A stretch of 64,000 nucleotides of DNA from the NCBI RefSeq assembly GCF_020099395.1, contig NZ_CP083590.1, forward strand, positions 124,001 to 188,000. The letters run 5' to 3'. The translations under genes and the position numbers were made by a program. Shown piece by piece: positions 27,822 to 36,177 of the stretch (its first letter is position 1; each line of letters starts with the position of its first letter). Source of the stretch: Streptomyces mobaraensis. GTDB lineage: Bacteria; Actinomycetota; Actinomycetes; Streptomycetales; Streptomycetaceae. The notes beneath the pieces are model-generated. The model was not told where the DNA came from, did not search any database, and saw only the letters and a list, made by a program, of their open reading frames with translations.

Positions 27822-30370
27822 TGCTGTCCCTCGCCCTGAGCACCCTGCGCCACCGCAAGGGTGGTTTCGTCGCCACGTTCGTGGCCATGTTCTTCGGCGC
27901 GGCCCTCATCATGGCCTGCGGCGGCCTGATGGAGAGCGGCGTCCGCGACGTCCTCCCCTCCCAGCGGTTCGCCGCGGCGCCGGTGGTGGTGACCGGCGAC
28001 CAGGCGTACGAGTCCAAGCGCCTGGCGGAGCGGGTCCGGCTGGACGCCGGGACGGTCCGCGAGGTCGCCGGCGTGCCGGGCGTCCGCGAGGCGGTGCCCG
28101 ACGTGTCCTTCCCCGTCGCCGTCGTACGCGACGGCCGCCCGGTGACCGACCTGTCGGACGACGTCACCCGCCCCGACCACCGTCCGCTGGGCCACGGCTG
28201 GGAGTCCTCCCGGCTGGCGCCCTACCGCCTCGCCAAGGGGGCCGCGCCGGCCGCCGCCGGTGACGTGGTGCTGGACGCCGGGCTGGCCGAGGAGTCCGGC
28301 GCCGCCCTCGGCGACCGGGTCCTCGTCACGGTCCAGGGCACACCGCGGGAGTTCCGGCTCACCGGTGTGGTCCGGCAGGCCGGCGGCCGGGACGCGTTCC
28401 AGCCCGCCGTGTTCTTCACCGACGCGCAGGCCCGCACGCTCAGCGGGCACCCGGGGGCGGTGGACGCGATCGGCGTCCTGCCCAAGCCCGGCACCGACGC
28501 GGCCGCGCTCGGCGACCGGATCGAGAAGCAGCTGGGCGGCAAGGCCGTCGCGCTGACCGGCGACCAGCGGGGCCTGGCGGAGTTCCCCAAGGCCGCGGCG
28601 AGCCAGCGCAACCTGCTGATGCTGGCCTCCATCTTCGGCGGCTGGGCGGTCCTGGTGGCCATGTTCGGGGCGTCGTCCACCCTGGGCCTGACGATCCGTC
28701 AGCGGCACCGCGAGATGGCGCTGATGAAGGCGATCGGCACCACCCCGGCGCAGCTGCGCCGCATGATCCTGGGCGAGACGCTGGCCGTCTCCCTGGTGGC
28801 GTCCGTGCTCGGCTGCCTGCCCGGCGCGCTGTTCAGCCGGCTCCTCTTCGACAAGCTCGTCTCCGCCGGGATCGTCTCCGGGGCCGTCGAGTTCCGGCTC
28901 GGCGTGCTGCCGGCCGCGGTGGCGGTGGCCGCCTCGCTGCTGGCCGGCGTGGGCGCCGCGTACCTCACCGCCCGGAAGATCGCCAGGACCCGGGCCACCG
29001 AGGCGCTCGCCGAGAGCGCGATGGAGGGGCGCTGGCTGACCCGCGCCCGTCTCGTCTGGTCGATCGTGTTCCTCGTCGGCGGTGTCGCGATGGCGGCGAC
29101 GACGATGACGATGCCGGTGGACGACACCACGGCCGGCGTCGCGGCTCCGGCCTGCATCTTCTGGGCGATCGGGCTGGCCCTGCTGGCCCCCGGTTTCGCG
29201 AAGGGCGTCGTGGCGGTCCTGAAGGTGCCGCTGCGGGCGGTGTCGGGGCTGTCGGGCCTGCTCGCGATCCTCAACTCCCGGACGCACGCGCAGCGGATGG
29301 CCGCCACCATCACCCCCATCGTCCTGCTGACCGGCATCGCCACCGGCACGCTGTACATGCAGCAGATCGAGGACGCCTCCAACCGCGCCGCGCACACCGG
29401 CGTCCTGCGGGCGGACGACGTCCTGACCTCGCGCACCGGCGGCCTCGCCCCCGGCACGCTGGAGAAGGTCCGCCGCGTCCCGGGCGTCGCCGCCGCCTCG
29501 GAGTACGTCACGAGCACCGGCTTCGTCCAGGAGCCCAAGGACTCCAAGCAGACGGACGACGGGTGGACGCTCCAGGGCGTCACCGGCGACGGGAACCTCT
29601 CGGTGACCGCCGCCGCCGGCTCGCTCGCCGCGCTGCGCGGCGACAGCGTGGCCCTGCCGGTGGAGCACGCGAAGTCGCTGGGGCGCGCGGTCGGTGACAC
29701 GATCACCCTGCGGCTCGGCGACGGCGCCCCGGTGAAGGTGAAGGTGGTCGCCACCTACCGGCCGGAGGGCCTGACGACGTCGCTGCTGCTGCCCGCCGGG
29801 CTGCTGGCGGCGCACACCACGGACGGGACGCCCGCGCAGATCGTGGTGCGGCGGGCCGCCGGGGCCGACCCGGGCGCGGTGGCCGCGGCGCTGGGCGCGG
29901 CGGTCAAGGACCAGCCGGGCGTCGAGGTGGCCGGCAGCGACGCGCTCACCGCCGGCCGGACCGCGGGACAGCAGCAGCTCGCCACCATCAACTACCTGGT
30001 GGTCGGCATGATCGTCGGCTACACGGTGATCTCGGTGATCAACACCCTGGTCTCCGCCACCGGGCGGCGCCGCCGGGAGTTCGGCCTCCAGCGGCTCACC
30101 GGCTTCACCCGGCGGCAGGTCATGACGATGATGGCGGCGGAGAGCGTGCTGACCGCGGTGACCGGGGTCGTCCTCGGCTCCGTCGCCGCCGCGGTCACCC
30201 TCTTCCCGTACAGCGTCGCCAAGCTGGACCGCGTCGTGCCGTCCGTGCCGGTGTGGATCTACTGGGCGGTCGTGGCCGGGGCCGTGGTCGTCACCTTCGC
30301 CGCGACGCTCCTGCCCACCTGGCGGGCCACCCGGTTCCGCCCAGTGGAGGCGGCCACTTCGGCCGCCTGA
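27821..30370 (+). CDS. FtsX-like ABC transporter permease
   Basis: An 849-aa membrane protein with two FtsX domains. A first TM segment (about residues 15-40) is followed by a large extracytoplasmic region, an FtsX core near 265-395 (LTIRQRHREMALMKAIGTTPAQ), central TM helices (about 405-480), a second extracytoplasmic region and a C-terminal FtsX core (RRRREFGLQRLTGFTRRQVM). It forms the channel half of the exporter with the preceding ATPase and is translationally coupled to it. Confidence 0.95.
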   Translation: MLSLALSTLRHRKGGFVATFVAMFFGAALIMACGGLMESGVRDVLPSQRFAAAPVVVTGDQAYESKRLAERVRLDAGTVREVAGVPGVREAVPDVSFPVAVVRDGRPVTDLSDDVTRPDHRPLGHGWESSRLAPYRLAKGAAPAAAGDVVLDAGLAEESGAALGDRVLVTVQGTPREFRLTGVVRQAGGRDAFQPAVFFTDAQARTLSGHPGAVDAIGVLPKPGTDAAALGDRIEKQLGGKAVALTGDQRGLAEFPKAAASQRNLLMLASIFGGWAVLVAMFGASSTLGLTIRQRHREMALMKAIGTTPAQLRRMILGETLAVSLVASVLGCLPGALFSRLLFDKLVSAGIVSGAVEFRLGVLPAAVAVAASLLAGVGAAYLTARKIARTRATEALAESAMEGRWLTRARLVWSIVFLVGGVAMAATTMTMPVDDTTAGVAAPACIFWAIGLALLAPGFAKGVVAVLKVPLRAVSGLSGLLAILNSRTHAQRMAATITPIVLLTGIATGTLYMQQIEDASNRAAHTGVLRADDVLTSRTGGLAPGTLEKVRRVPGVAAASEYVTSTGFVQEPKDSKQTDDGWTLQGVTGDGNLSVTAAAGSLAALRGDSVALPVEHAKSLGRAVGDTITLRLGDGAPVKVKVVATYRPEGLTTSLLLPAGLLAAHTTDGTPAQIVVRRAAGADPGAVAAALGAAVKDQPGVEVAGSDALTAGRTAGQQQLATINYLVVGMIVGYTVISVINTLVSATGRRRREFGLQRLTGFTRRQVMTMMAAESVLTAVTGVVLGSVAAAVTLFPYSVAKLDRVVPSVPVWIYWAVVAGAVVVTFAATLLPTWRATRFRPVEAATSAA

Positions 30371-30459
30371 CGACTCCGCCGCGGCCGGCGTGACGGCCGC
30401 GACGGGGCACCAAACCACCATGAGGGGCCGGTAGTCCATCCCCCGTCGTACTCCGGCCC

Positions 30460-30491
30460 GGGTCCCACCGCTCTGCCGAGCGGTGGGACCC
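30460..30491 (+). terminator. 14-bp hairpin terminator after the ABC operon
   Basis: GGGTCCCACCGCTC and its exact complement flank a TGCC loop (arms 30460-30473 and 30478-30491), followed by CCTTGCTTTC. It is a good intrinsic terminator candidate. Confidence 0.8.
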
Positions 30492-30514
30492 CTTGCTTTC
30501 CCCGCCCGGCGGGC

Positions 30515-30544
30515 GCGATAGGGGTCGGACGCGACCCCTATCGC
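30515..30544. promoter_or_regulatory. Perfect 13-bp inverted repeat upstream of thioesterase gene
   Basis: GCGATAGGGGTCG and its complement flank GACG (30515-30527 and 30532-30544), only 23 nt beyond the terminator hairpin. It could be a second terminator stem or an operator for the thioesterase gene. The sequence from about 30609 then repeats GACCGA six times, the first three copies exactly 10 nt apart. No gene is seen between 30371 and 30691. Confidence 0.5.
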
Positions 30545-30691
30545 GAACGGCGGCCGGGCGGTTAGGGGTTGGCCGCGGCTCGGGCACGATGGGATCATGC
30601 GCGGGACGGACCGAGACTGACCGAAACAGACCGAGCGAGACTGACCGAGGCCGACCGACCGAGGCGGCCACGGCGGGCGCCGGAGGCGGAC

Positions 30692-31486
30692 ATGCGAGGA
30701 GCGAGTGACGTGAGCGAGTCGAGCGGGGCCGTCGGCGGCGTGCGGGAGAGAAGCAAGTGGATCCAGCGCTTCCACCCGTCCCCGGACGCCGCGAACCGGC
30801 TGGTGTGCTTCCCCTACGCGGGCGGCTCGGCCAGCTACTTCCACGGCGTCTCCGCCGCCCTGTCCCCCGCGCTCGACGTGCTGGCGGTGCAGTACCCGGG
30901 CCGCCAGGACCACCGGGCGGTGCCGCCCCTGCGCTCCGTCGAGGAACTGGCGGACCGGGCCGCCGAGGAACTGCTGCCGTGGTGCGACCGCCCGGTGACG
31001 CTGTTCGGCCACAGCATGGGCGCGATGGTCGCCTACGAGGTGGCACGGCGGCTCACGGACAAGGGCGCGGCCCCGCTGTCCGTCGTCGTCTCGGGCCGCC
31101 GCGCCCCCACGACCGTCCGGCGGGAGGACGTCCACCTGCGGGACGACGACGGCATCGTGGCCGAGATGGAGCGGCTCGGCGGCAGCGACCTGCGGATGTT
31201 CCACGACCCCGAGCTGCGGGCGCTGTTCCTGCCGGTGATCCGCGCCGACTACGAGGCGGTGGAGACCTACCGGCACCGGCCCGGCCCGCCGCTGCCCTGC
31301 CCGGTCCTGGCGCTGCTGGGGGACGGCGACCCGATGGCGACGGTCGAGGAGACGGAGGCGTGGGCCGGTCTCACGTCCGCGGCGTTCGCCCTCCGCACCT
31401 TCCCCGGCGGCCACTTCTACCTCAACTCCCGCGCGCCGGAGGTCATCGGGGTGATCCGGGAGTACGTCGCTTCCCTGACGGGCTGA
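30692..31486 (+). CDS. Type II thioesterase (external editing thioesterase)
   Basis: A 264-aa alpha/beta hydrolase of the GrsT/RifR type. It has the N-terminal LVCFPYAGGSAS motif, the nucleophile elbow GHSMG, and a terminal GGHFYL histidine motif. These enzymes remove aberrant acyl groups from PKS or NRPS carrier proteins. The ATG at 30692 has GGAGG 5 nt upstream; a GTG at 30710 is an alternative. It could serve the type I PKS to the left or the NRPS to the right; nothing in the sequence decides which. Confidence 0.92.
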   Translation: MRGASDVSESSGAVGGVRERSKWIQRFHPSPDAANRLVCFPYAGGSASYFHGVSAALSPALDVLAVQYPGRQDHRAVPPLRSVEELADRAAEELLPWCDRPVTLFGHSMGAMVAYEVARRLTDKGAAPLSVVVSGRRAPTTVRREDVHLRDDDGIVAEMERLGGSDLRMFHDPELRALFLPVIRADYEAVETYRHRPGPPLPCPVLALLGDGDPMATVEETEAWAGLTSAAFALRTFPGGHFYLNSRAPEVIGVIREYVASLTG

Positions 31487-31647
31487 GGAGCCGACGGGTC
31501 GACGGGCGGAGAGCGACGCCCTCCCGGCGACCGCGCGCGGGCCGGCCCGGCTCCGCCCGGCCGCGGCACCGAGCACGACATGGCCGTCACCGCACGGGGA
31601 CTCCCCCGTCCGATGACGGCCACGTCCGGCCGACGGACCGGCTCCCG

Positions 31648-33180
31648 TCAGCCGGCCTGCCGTTCGGCCGCCCGCCGCAGGGCCTTCTTGTCCGGCTTCC
31701 CGGCGTCCGTCAGCGGCAGCTCCGTCAGGAAGTCGATCCGGTGCGGCTCGTACATCGCGCCGCACCGCTCCCGGACGAACGCCCGCAGCGTGTCCGCCGG
31801 GATGTCCGCGCCGGGGGCCGGCACCACGGCGGCGTGCACCCGCTCCATGTCGTCGGCGTCCCGCACGCCGAACACGGCGCTCTGCCGTACGCCGGGGTGT
31901 GCGTTGAGCACGTCCTCCAGCTCGGTCGTGTAGACGTGCCCGCCCACCACGATGATCATGTCCTTGATGCGGTCGACGACGGTCAGGAAGTTCTCGTCGT
32001 CCAGGAACCCGATGTCACCGGTGTGCAGCCAGCCGTCCTTCAGCACCTCCGCCGTCAGGTCCGGCCGCTTCCAGTAGCCGCGCATGACCTGTTCGGAGCG
32101 CACGCATATCTCGCCGTGCGCGCCGGGCGGCAGGTCCCGGCCGGTCGCGGGGTCGCGGACGGCGACCTCGACGCCGGGCAGCACCTTGCCGACGCTGCGC
32201 AGCCGTTCGGGCCGCGCGGGGTCGTGGTCCTCGGGCTCCAGGAAGCTGATGCCGCCGGCCTCGCTCTGCCCGTAGAACTGGACGAGGACGGGCCCGAGGC
32301 GGCGTATCGCGTCGGCGATCCGCACGGGGGACGCCGGGCAGCCGCCATACAGCACGCACCGCAGGCCGGAGGTGTCGGTGCGGGCGAGGTCCGGGTGGTC
32401 CAGGAGCTCGTAGAGCAGCGGCGGGAGGAGGAACACGTCGGTGACGCGCTCGCGTTCGATCGCGGCGAGGACGGCGGCCGGGTCGAAGTCCTCCAGCAGG
32501 ACGAGGACGCCGCCCCGGCGGAGGGTGCCGTCCGCGAGGTGTCCGGCGGCGTGGGCGATGGTCGTGCAGACCAGTTGCCGGGGGGTGTGGTCCACGTCCT
32601 CGCGGTAGCCGCGGCCGGCCTGCGCGAAGGTGGTGCAGATGCCCTTGGGATGGCCCGTGGTGCCGCCGGTGTGCCGGATGGAGGCGATGTCCTCGGGTTC
32701 GGCCAGGCTCGGGAACGGCTCGCCGGGCTGGGCGGCGGCGAGTTCCAGCAGGTCCTTGCCGGTCTTCGCGGGGCCGAGCGCCAGGACGTGCGCGACGGGG
32801 GCGAGCCGCGTCACCTCCTCGGCGCGCTCCGCCAGGCGCGGGTCGACGATGAGCGCGCGCGTCTCGACGTCGGCGACGATGCCGGCCTGCACCTCGGCCG
32901 AGAGCTTGTTGTAGAGGTGGTTGACCCGGCAGCCGAGCAGGTTCGCCGCGTACCGGGCGGCGACGATCTCGGGCAGGTTCCCGCTGAGGAGGGTGACGGT
33001 GTGGCCGCGGCCGAGCCCCTCGGCGTGCAGCGCCCGCGCCATCCGGTGGACGAGTGCGCGGAACTCCCCCACGGTGACGCGCCGTCCCTCGTGGACCAGC
33101 GCCTCGCGCCCGGGGTCGTCACCCATGCCGTCGAGGATGTCCTCCACGTACATCGGTAACTTCGGCGCGGTGTGCGACAT
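31648..33180 (-). CDS. AMP-dependent acyl-CoA synthetase/ligase
   Basis: A 510-aa ANL-superfamily enzyme. It has the P-loop TGGTTGHPKG, the YGQSEAGG motif, the GWLHTGDIG hinge region, and a C-terminal lysine in DAGKPDKKAL. It activates a carboxylic acid as acyl-AMP, usually passing it to CoA. The ATG at 33180 has GGAGGAG 6 nt upstream. It lies about 110 nt downstream of the srs-like operon on the same strand, so it may activate a fatty acid starter for the type III PKS, which is inference. Confidence 0.92.
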   Translation of the reverse strand: MSHTAPKLPMYVEDILDGMGDDPGREALVHEGRRVTVGEFRALVHRMARALHAEGLGRGHTVTLLSGNLPEIVAARYAANLLGCRVNHLYNKLSAEVQAGIVADVETRALIVDPRLAERAEEVTRLAPVAHVLALGPAKTGKDLLELAAAQPGEPFPSLAEPEDIASIRHTGGTTGHPKGICTTFAQAGRGYREDVDHTPRQLVCTTIAHAAGHLADGTLRRGGVLVLLEDFDPAAVLAAIERERVTDVFLLPPLLYELLDHPDLARTDTSGLRCVLYGGCPASPVRIADAIRRLGPVLVQFYGQSEAGGISFLEPEDHDPARPERLRSVGKVLPGVEVAVRDPATGRDLPPGAHGEICVRSEQVMRGYWKRPDLTAEVLKDGWLHTGDIGFLDDENFLTVVDRIKDMIIVVGGHVYTTELEDVLNAHPGVRQSAVFGVRDADDMERVHAAVVPAPGADIPADTLRAFVRERCGAMYEPHRIDFLTELPLTDAGKPDKKALRRAAERQAG

Positions 33181-33221
33181 TTCTGCTCCTCCGAGGTAGG
33201 TTCCCAGGCCAATAATTGCCT

Positions 33222-33243
33222 GAGGCATCCATCATCATGCCTC
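33222..33243 (-). promoter_or_regulatory. Inverted repeat GAGGCAT-N8-ATGCCTC before the acyl-CoA ligase
   Basis: This is a perfect 7-bp inverted repeat in the 109-nt space between the flavin hydroxylase stop and the ligase start, next to an AATAATT stretch that is unusually AT-rich for this genome. It is a possible operator-promoter for the ligase. Confidence 0.35.
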
Positions 33244-33289
33244 TTTTGATCGACAACGCCAAGCCCGGCCCGGTGATGCCCCGGAGGCC

Positions 33290-34303
33290 CTACTGGAGCG
33301 CGTGCACCACACCCGCGAACGCCCCCGGCAGGGCGCGGGCCGCGGGGACGACGAGACCGCTGCCGCCCGGAAACCGGCGGGCCCGGAGCAGGGCGTGGGT
33401 GAGGACGCGGTGCCGCCGCGTCAGCCGGCGCCAGGCCGCCTCGTACGCCGACGGCCGGCCGGCCGCCAGACAGCGCACCGCGGCCTCCGCCGTCGCCAGG
33501 GCCAGGGCGACGCCCTCGCCCGTCAGGGCGTCGACGTACCCGGCCGCGTCGCCGACGAGCAGGACGCGCCCGGCCGTCCGGGCGCGGGTGCGCTGGAGCA
33601 GCGGACCCGCGCCGCGCACGGCGCTCGCGGGCTCGGCGCGGGACAGGAACGCCAGCGCCGGATGCGCCGCCAGGTGGGCGTCGTAGCCGCGCCGTTCGCG
33701 GCTGAGCACGGCGACGCCCACCAGCTCCTCGCCCACGGGCGTCACATACGCCTCGCCGTGCCGGGACCAGTGCACCTCGACGTGCTCGCTCCACGGGCTG
33801 ACGTGGAAGTGGCGGCGGAGGCCGTAGCGGACGACGGGACGCGCGGGCAGGCCGAGACCCAGGGCGCGGCGGAGCGGGGAGTGCAGGCCGTCCGCGGCGA
33901 CGAGCCAGCGCGCCCGCCACTCCCCCGCCGTCACCCCGTCCGCGTCCTGGACGACCGCGCCCACCCGGCCGGGCGCGAACCGCACCCCGGCTTCCGCCGC
34001 CCGCCGGTGCAGGGCGGCGTGCAGCACGGTCCGCCGGACGCCCAGCCCGGTGCCGCCGCGGAAGTCCGCCTCGACACGGCGCGGCCCGTCGACGTACCGG
34101 ATACCGCGCAGCGGTTGTCCGGCCACCTCGACGCCGAGCGCCCGGAGCGCGGCCACGCCGCTGGGCATGACGCCTTCGCCGCACGCCTTGTCCACGGGCG
34201 TCGCGCGCGGTTCGACGACCACCGTCTCCAGGCCGGCGAGCGTCGCGTGGACGGCGGCCGCCAGTCCGGCCGGTCCGCCGCCCGCCACCAGGACGTCGAT
34301 CAC
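33290..34303 (-). CDS. srsC: FAD-dependent hydroxylase, SrsC-like
   Basis: A 337-aa flavoprotein of the geranylgeranyl-reductase/PHBH fold. It has the N-terminal dinucleotide motif VAGGGPAGLAAAV, a CGEG motif at about residue 42, WLVAADGLHS, and GDAAGYVDALTGEGVALA for FAD ribose binding. In the Streptomyces griseus srs system the flavoprotein SrsC hydroxylates alkylresorcinols to quinone-type phenolic lipids; gene order and family match here. The start GTG overlaps the methyltransferase stop (GTGA), so translation is coupled. Substrate assignment rests on context. Confidence 0.82.
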   Translation of the reverse strand: MIDVLVAGGGPAGLAAAVHATLAGLETVVVEPRATPVDKACGEGVMPSGVAALRALGVEVAGQPLRGIRYVDGPRRVEADFRGGTGLGVRRTVLHAALHRRAAEAGVRFAPGRVGAVVQDADGVTAGEWRARWLVAADGLHSPLRRALGLGLPARPVVRYGLRRHFHVSPWSEHVEVHWSRHGEAYVTPVGEELVGVAVLSRERRGYDAHLAAHPALAFLSRAEPASAVRGAGPLLQRTRARTAGRVLLVGDAAGYVDALTGEGVALALATAEAAVRCLAAGRPSAYEAAWRRLTRRHRVLTHALLRARRFPGGSGLVVPAARALPGAFAGVVHALQ

Positions 34304-34830
34304 GCGGTGGAGGGGGCGCGGGACGGGGCGAGCGCCGCCTCCTCGCACCGGACGCGGACGGTGAGCAGCCAGGCGTTCAGCAGCGTGAAGCCGACGGCCG
34401 TGGCCCACGCGCCGTGCACCAGCGGCAGCGCCGCGCCCTCGGCGGCGACGGCCGCGTAGTTGGGGTGGCGCAGCAGCCGGTAGGGGCCGGCGGTCACCGC
34501 CGGGAGGCCGGGCACGACGATCACACGGGTGTTCCACCGCCGTCCCAGAGTGCGGACGCACCACCAGCGCAGCCCCTGCGCGGCGAGCACGACGCCGAGC
34601 ATCGCCCAGCCGGGCGCGGGCCGGAACGGCCGGTCCGCGGCGAGCACTTCGAGGAGGCAGGCCGGCAGCAGCGCGGTGTGCAGGGCGACCATCCACGGGT
34701 AGTGGCCGCCGTCGACGGGCAGTCCGCCGCGCTCGCGGCTCCACCGGGCGTTGCGGCGGGCGAGGACGAGTTCGGCGCCGCGTTCGGCGGCGACGGCGGC
34801 GAGGAGGAGGGCGTACCAAGGCACGGTCAC
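34300..34830 (-). CDS. srsB: ICMT-family methyltransferase, SrsB-like
   Basis: A 176-aa membrane methyltransferase of the isoprenylcysteine carboxyl methyltransferase family. It has several hydrophobic helices and the signature GPYRLLRHPNYAAV followed near the C-terminus by an RVRCEEAAL motif. In srs-type operons this protein O-methylates the alkylresorcinol made by the type III PKS. It starts 6 nt after the PKS stop codon and overlaps the hydroxylase start by 4 nt. Confidence 0.88.
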   Translation of the reverse strand: MTVPWYALLLAAVAAERGAELVLARRNARWSRERGGLPVDGGHYPWMVALHTALLPACLLEVLAADRPFRPAPGWAMLGVVLAAQGLRWWCVRTLGRRWNTRVIVVPGLPAVTAGPYRLLRHPNYAAVAAEGAALPLVHGAWATAVGFTLLNAWLLTVRVRCEEAALAPSRAPSTA

Positions 34831-34836
34831 GGTGGC

Positions 34837-35910
34837 CTACCAGCGCAGGAGGACGAGTTCGCAGCAGAAGCCGGGGCCCATGGCCAGCAGCAGGCCGGGC
34901 GAGCCGGGTGGCGGGCGGCGTTCGGCGAGGGTGTCGCGGAGCACGTGGAGGACGGAGGACGAGGAGAGGTTGCCGGCCTCGGCGAGGTGGCGCCAGGTGA
35001 GGTCGAGGGCGTCGGGGGCGAGGCCGAGGACCTCGGTCACCGTGTCCAGGATCTTGGGGCCGCCGGGGTGGCAGACCCAGGCCGTCACGTCGTCCGGCTT
35101 GAGCCCGTGGTCGCCGAGGAAGGTACGGACGTCGTCGGCCAGGTGGTGGCGGACGATGTCGGGGACGGAGGGGTCGAGCACCACGCGGAGCCCGGAGTCG
35201 CCGATCTCCCAGCCCATGGCGTGCTCGGTGTCGGGGTACATCCGGCTGCGGGTGGCGACGACCGCCGGGCCGGCGGCCTGTCCCCCGGCCGCCGGAACCC
35301 GCTGTTCCCCGCAGGCGACGACGGCGGCGGCGCCGTCGCCGAACAGCCCGCTGGCGATCATGTTGGCGGGTGAGGTGTCGGTGGCCTGGAAGGTGAGCGA
35401 GCAGAGTTCGACGGAGAGCAGCACGGCGACGTGGTCGGGCCAGCCGCGCAGGTAGTCGTGGAGGCGGGCGATGCCCGCGGCGCCGGCGACGCAGCCCAGG
35501 CCGAAGACGGGGAGGCGCTTGACGTCGGGGCGCAGGCCGAGCCGCTGGACGAGGCGGGCGTCGACGGAGGGGGTGGCGAGCCCGGTGACGGAGGTGAACA
35601 TCAGCAGGTCCACGTCGGCGGGCCGCAGTCCGGCGGCGCGCAGGGCGCCGTCGACCGCCCGGGCCCCCAGGGCGGTGGCCTGCCGGATGAAGAGGTCGTT
35701 GGCCGCCCGAAAGCTCGTCAGATCCGCGTACTCCTCCAGGGGGAGCGCCAGGTGGCGGGTGCGTACACGGGTGCTGCGGTGCAGGGTCCCGAGCCGCCGC
35801 CGGTCGCCGCCGTTGCGGTGGAACGCTCCGGCGATCATGTCGGTGATGGCCTGCTGGGGGTAGCGGTGCGGGGCGTGCAGGCCGTGGACGGCGGCGATCC
35901 GGGGCGTCAT
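34837..35910 (-). CDS. srsA: Type III polyketide synthase (alkylresorcinol-synthase-like)
   Basis: A 357-aa chalcone-synthase-superfamily enzyme. The catalytic triad is visible: Cys in VFGLGCVAGA, His in WVCHPGGPKIL and Asn in EAGNLSSSSV. The ATG at 35910 has AGGAG 6 nt upstream; the frame extends to 35973 but that part is a low-complexity repeat. With the following methyltransferase and flavoprotein it reproduces the srsABC order, which points to phenolic lipid synthesis from a fatty acyl starter. Three 19-nt direct repeats lie in its promoter region. Confidence 0.9.
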   Translation of the reverse strand: MTPRIAAVHGLHAPHRYPQQAITDMIAGAFHRNGGDRRRLGTLHRSTRVRTRHLALPLEEYADLTSFRAANDLFIRQATALGARAVDGALRAAGLRPADVDLLMFTSVTGLATPSVDARLVQRLGLRPDVKRLPVFGLGCVAGAAGIARLHDYLRGWPDHVAVLLSVELCSLTFQATDTSPANMIASGLFGDGAAAVVACGEQRVPAAGGQAAGPAVVATRSRMYPDTEHAMGWEIGDSGLRVVLDPSVPDIVRHHLADDVRTFLGDHGLKPDDVTAWVCHPGGPKILDTVTEVLGLAPDALDLTWRHLAEAGNLSSSSVLHVLRDTLAERRPPPGSPGLLLAMGPGFCCELVLLRW

Positions 35911-35943
35911 GGGTCTCCTGGGGCGGGGGTGTCGCGGGTACCG

Positions 35944-36020
35944 CGGGGTGTCACGGGGGTCTCGGGGTGTCACAAGGGTCTCGGGGTGTCACGGGGGTCT
36001 CGGGGGTGTCACGGGTGTCG
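35944..36020. repeat. 19-nt direct repeats in the srsA-ubiA divergent promoter region
   Basis: Copies at 35944-35962, 35963-35981 and 35982-36000 follow CGGGGTGTCACGGGGGTCT with at most two changes, and a degenerate fourth runs to 36020. Iterated direct repeats in a divergent promoter region are compatible with a multi-site operator, but GC-rich slippage is also possible. Confidence 0.85.
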
Positions 36021-36177
36021 CGAGCGGAGGGGAGCCGGGCGCCCGGGAACGCCCGTTCGTCCGCTTCCCCGTGTGTTCCCCGGCGCCTCCTCCGGTGTGC
36101 TTCCGGCGGCGCGGACCGCCCGTCCGGACGAGTGCGGGACCGCCGCCCGGCCGGGCGGCCCGCCCTACGATCGCGGG

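Noticed and set aside
35911..35973. Upstream start for the type III PKS adding 21 residues
   Set aside because: The extension is Pro/Arg low-complexity translated from the direct repeats, and AGGAG sits correctly before the ATG at 35910.
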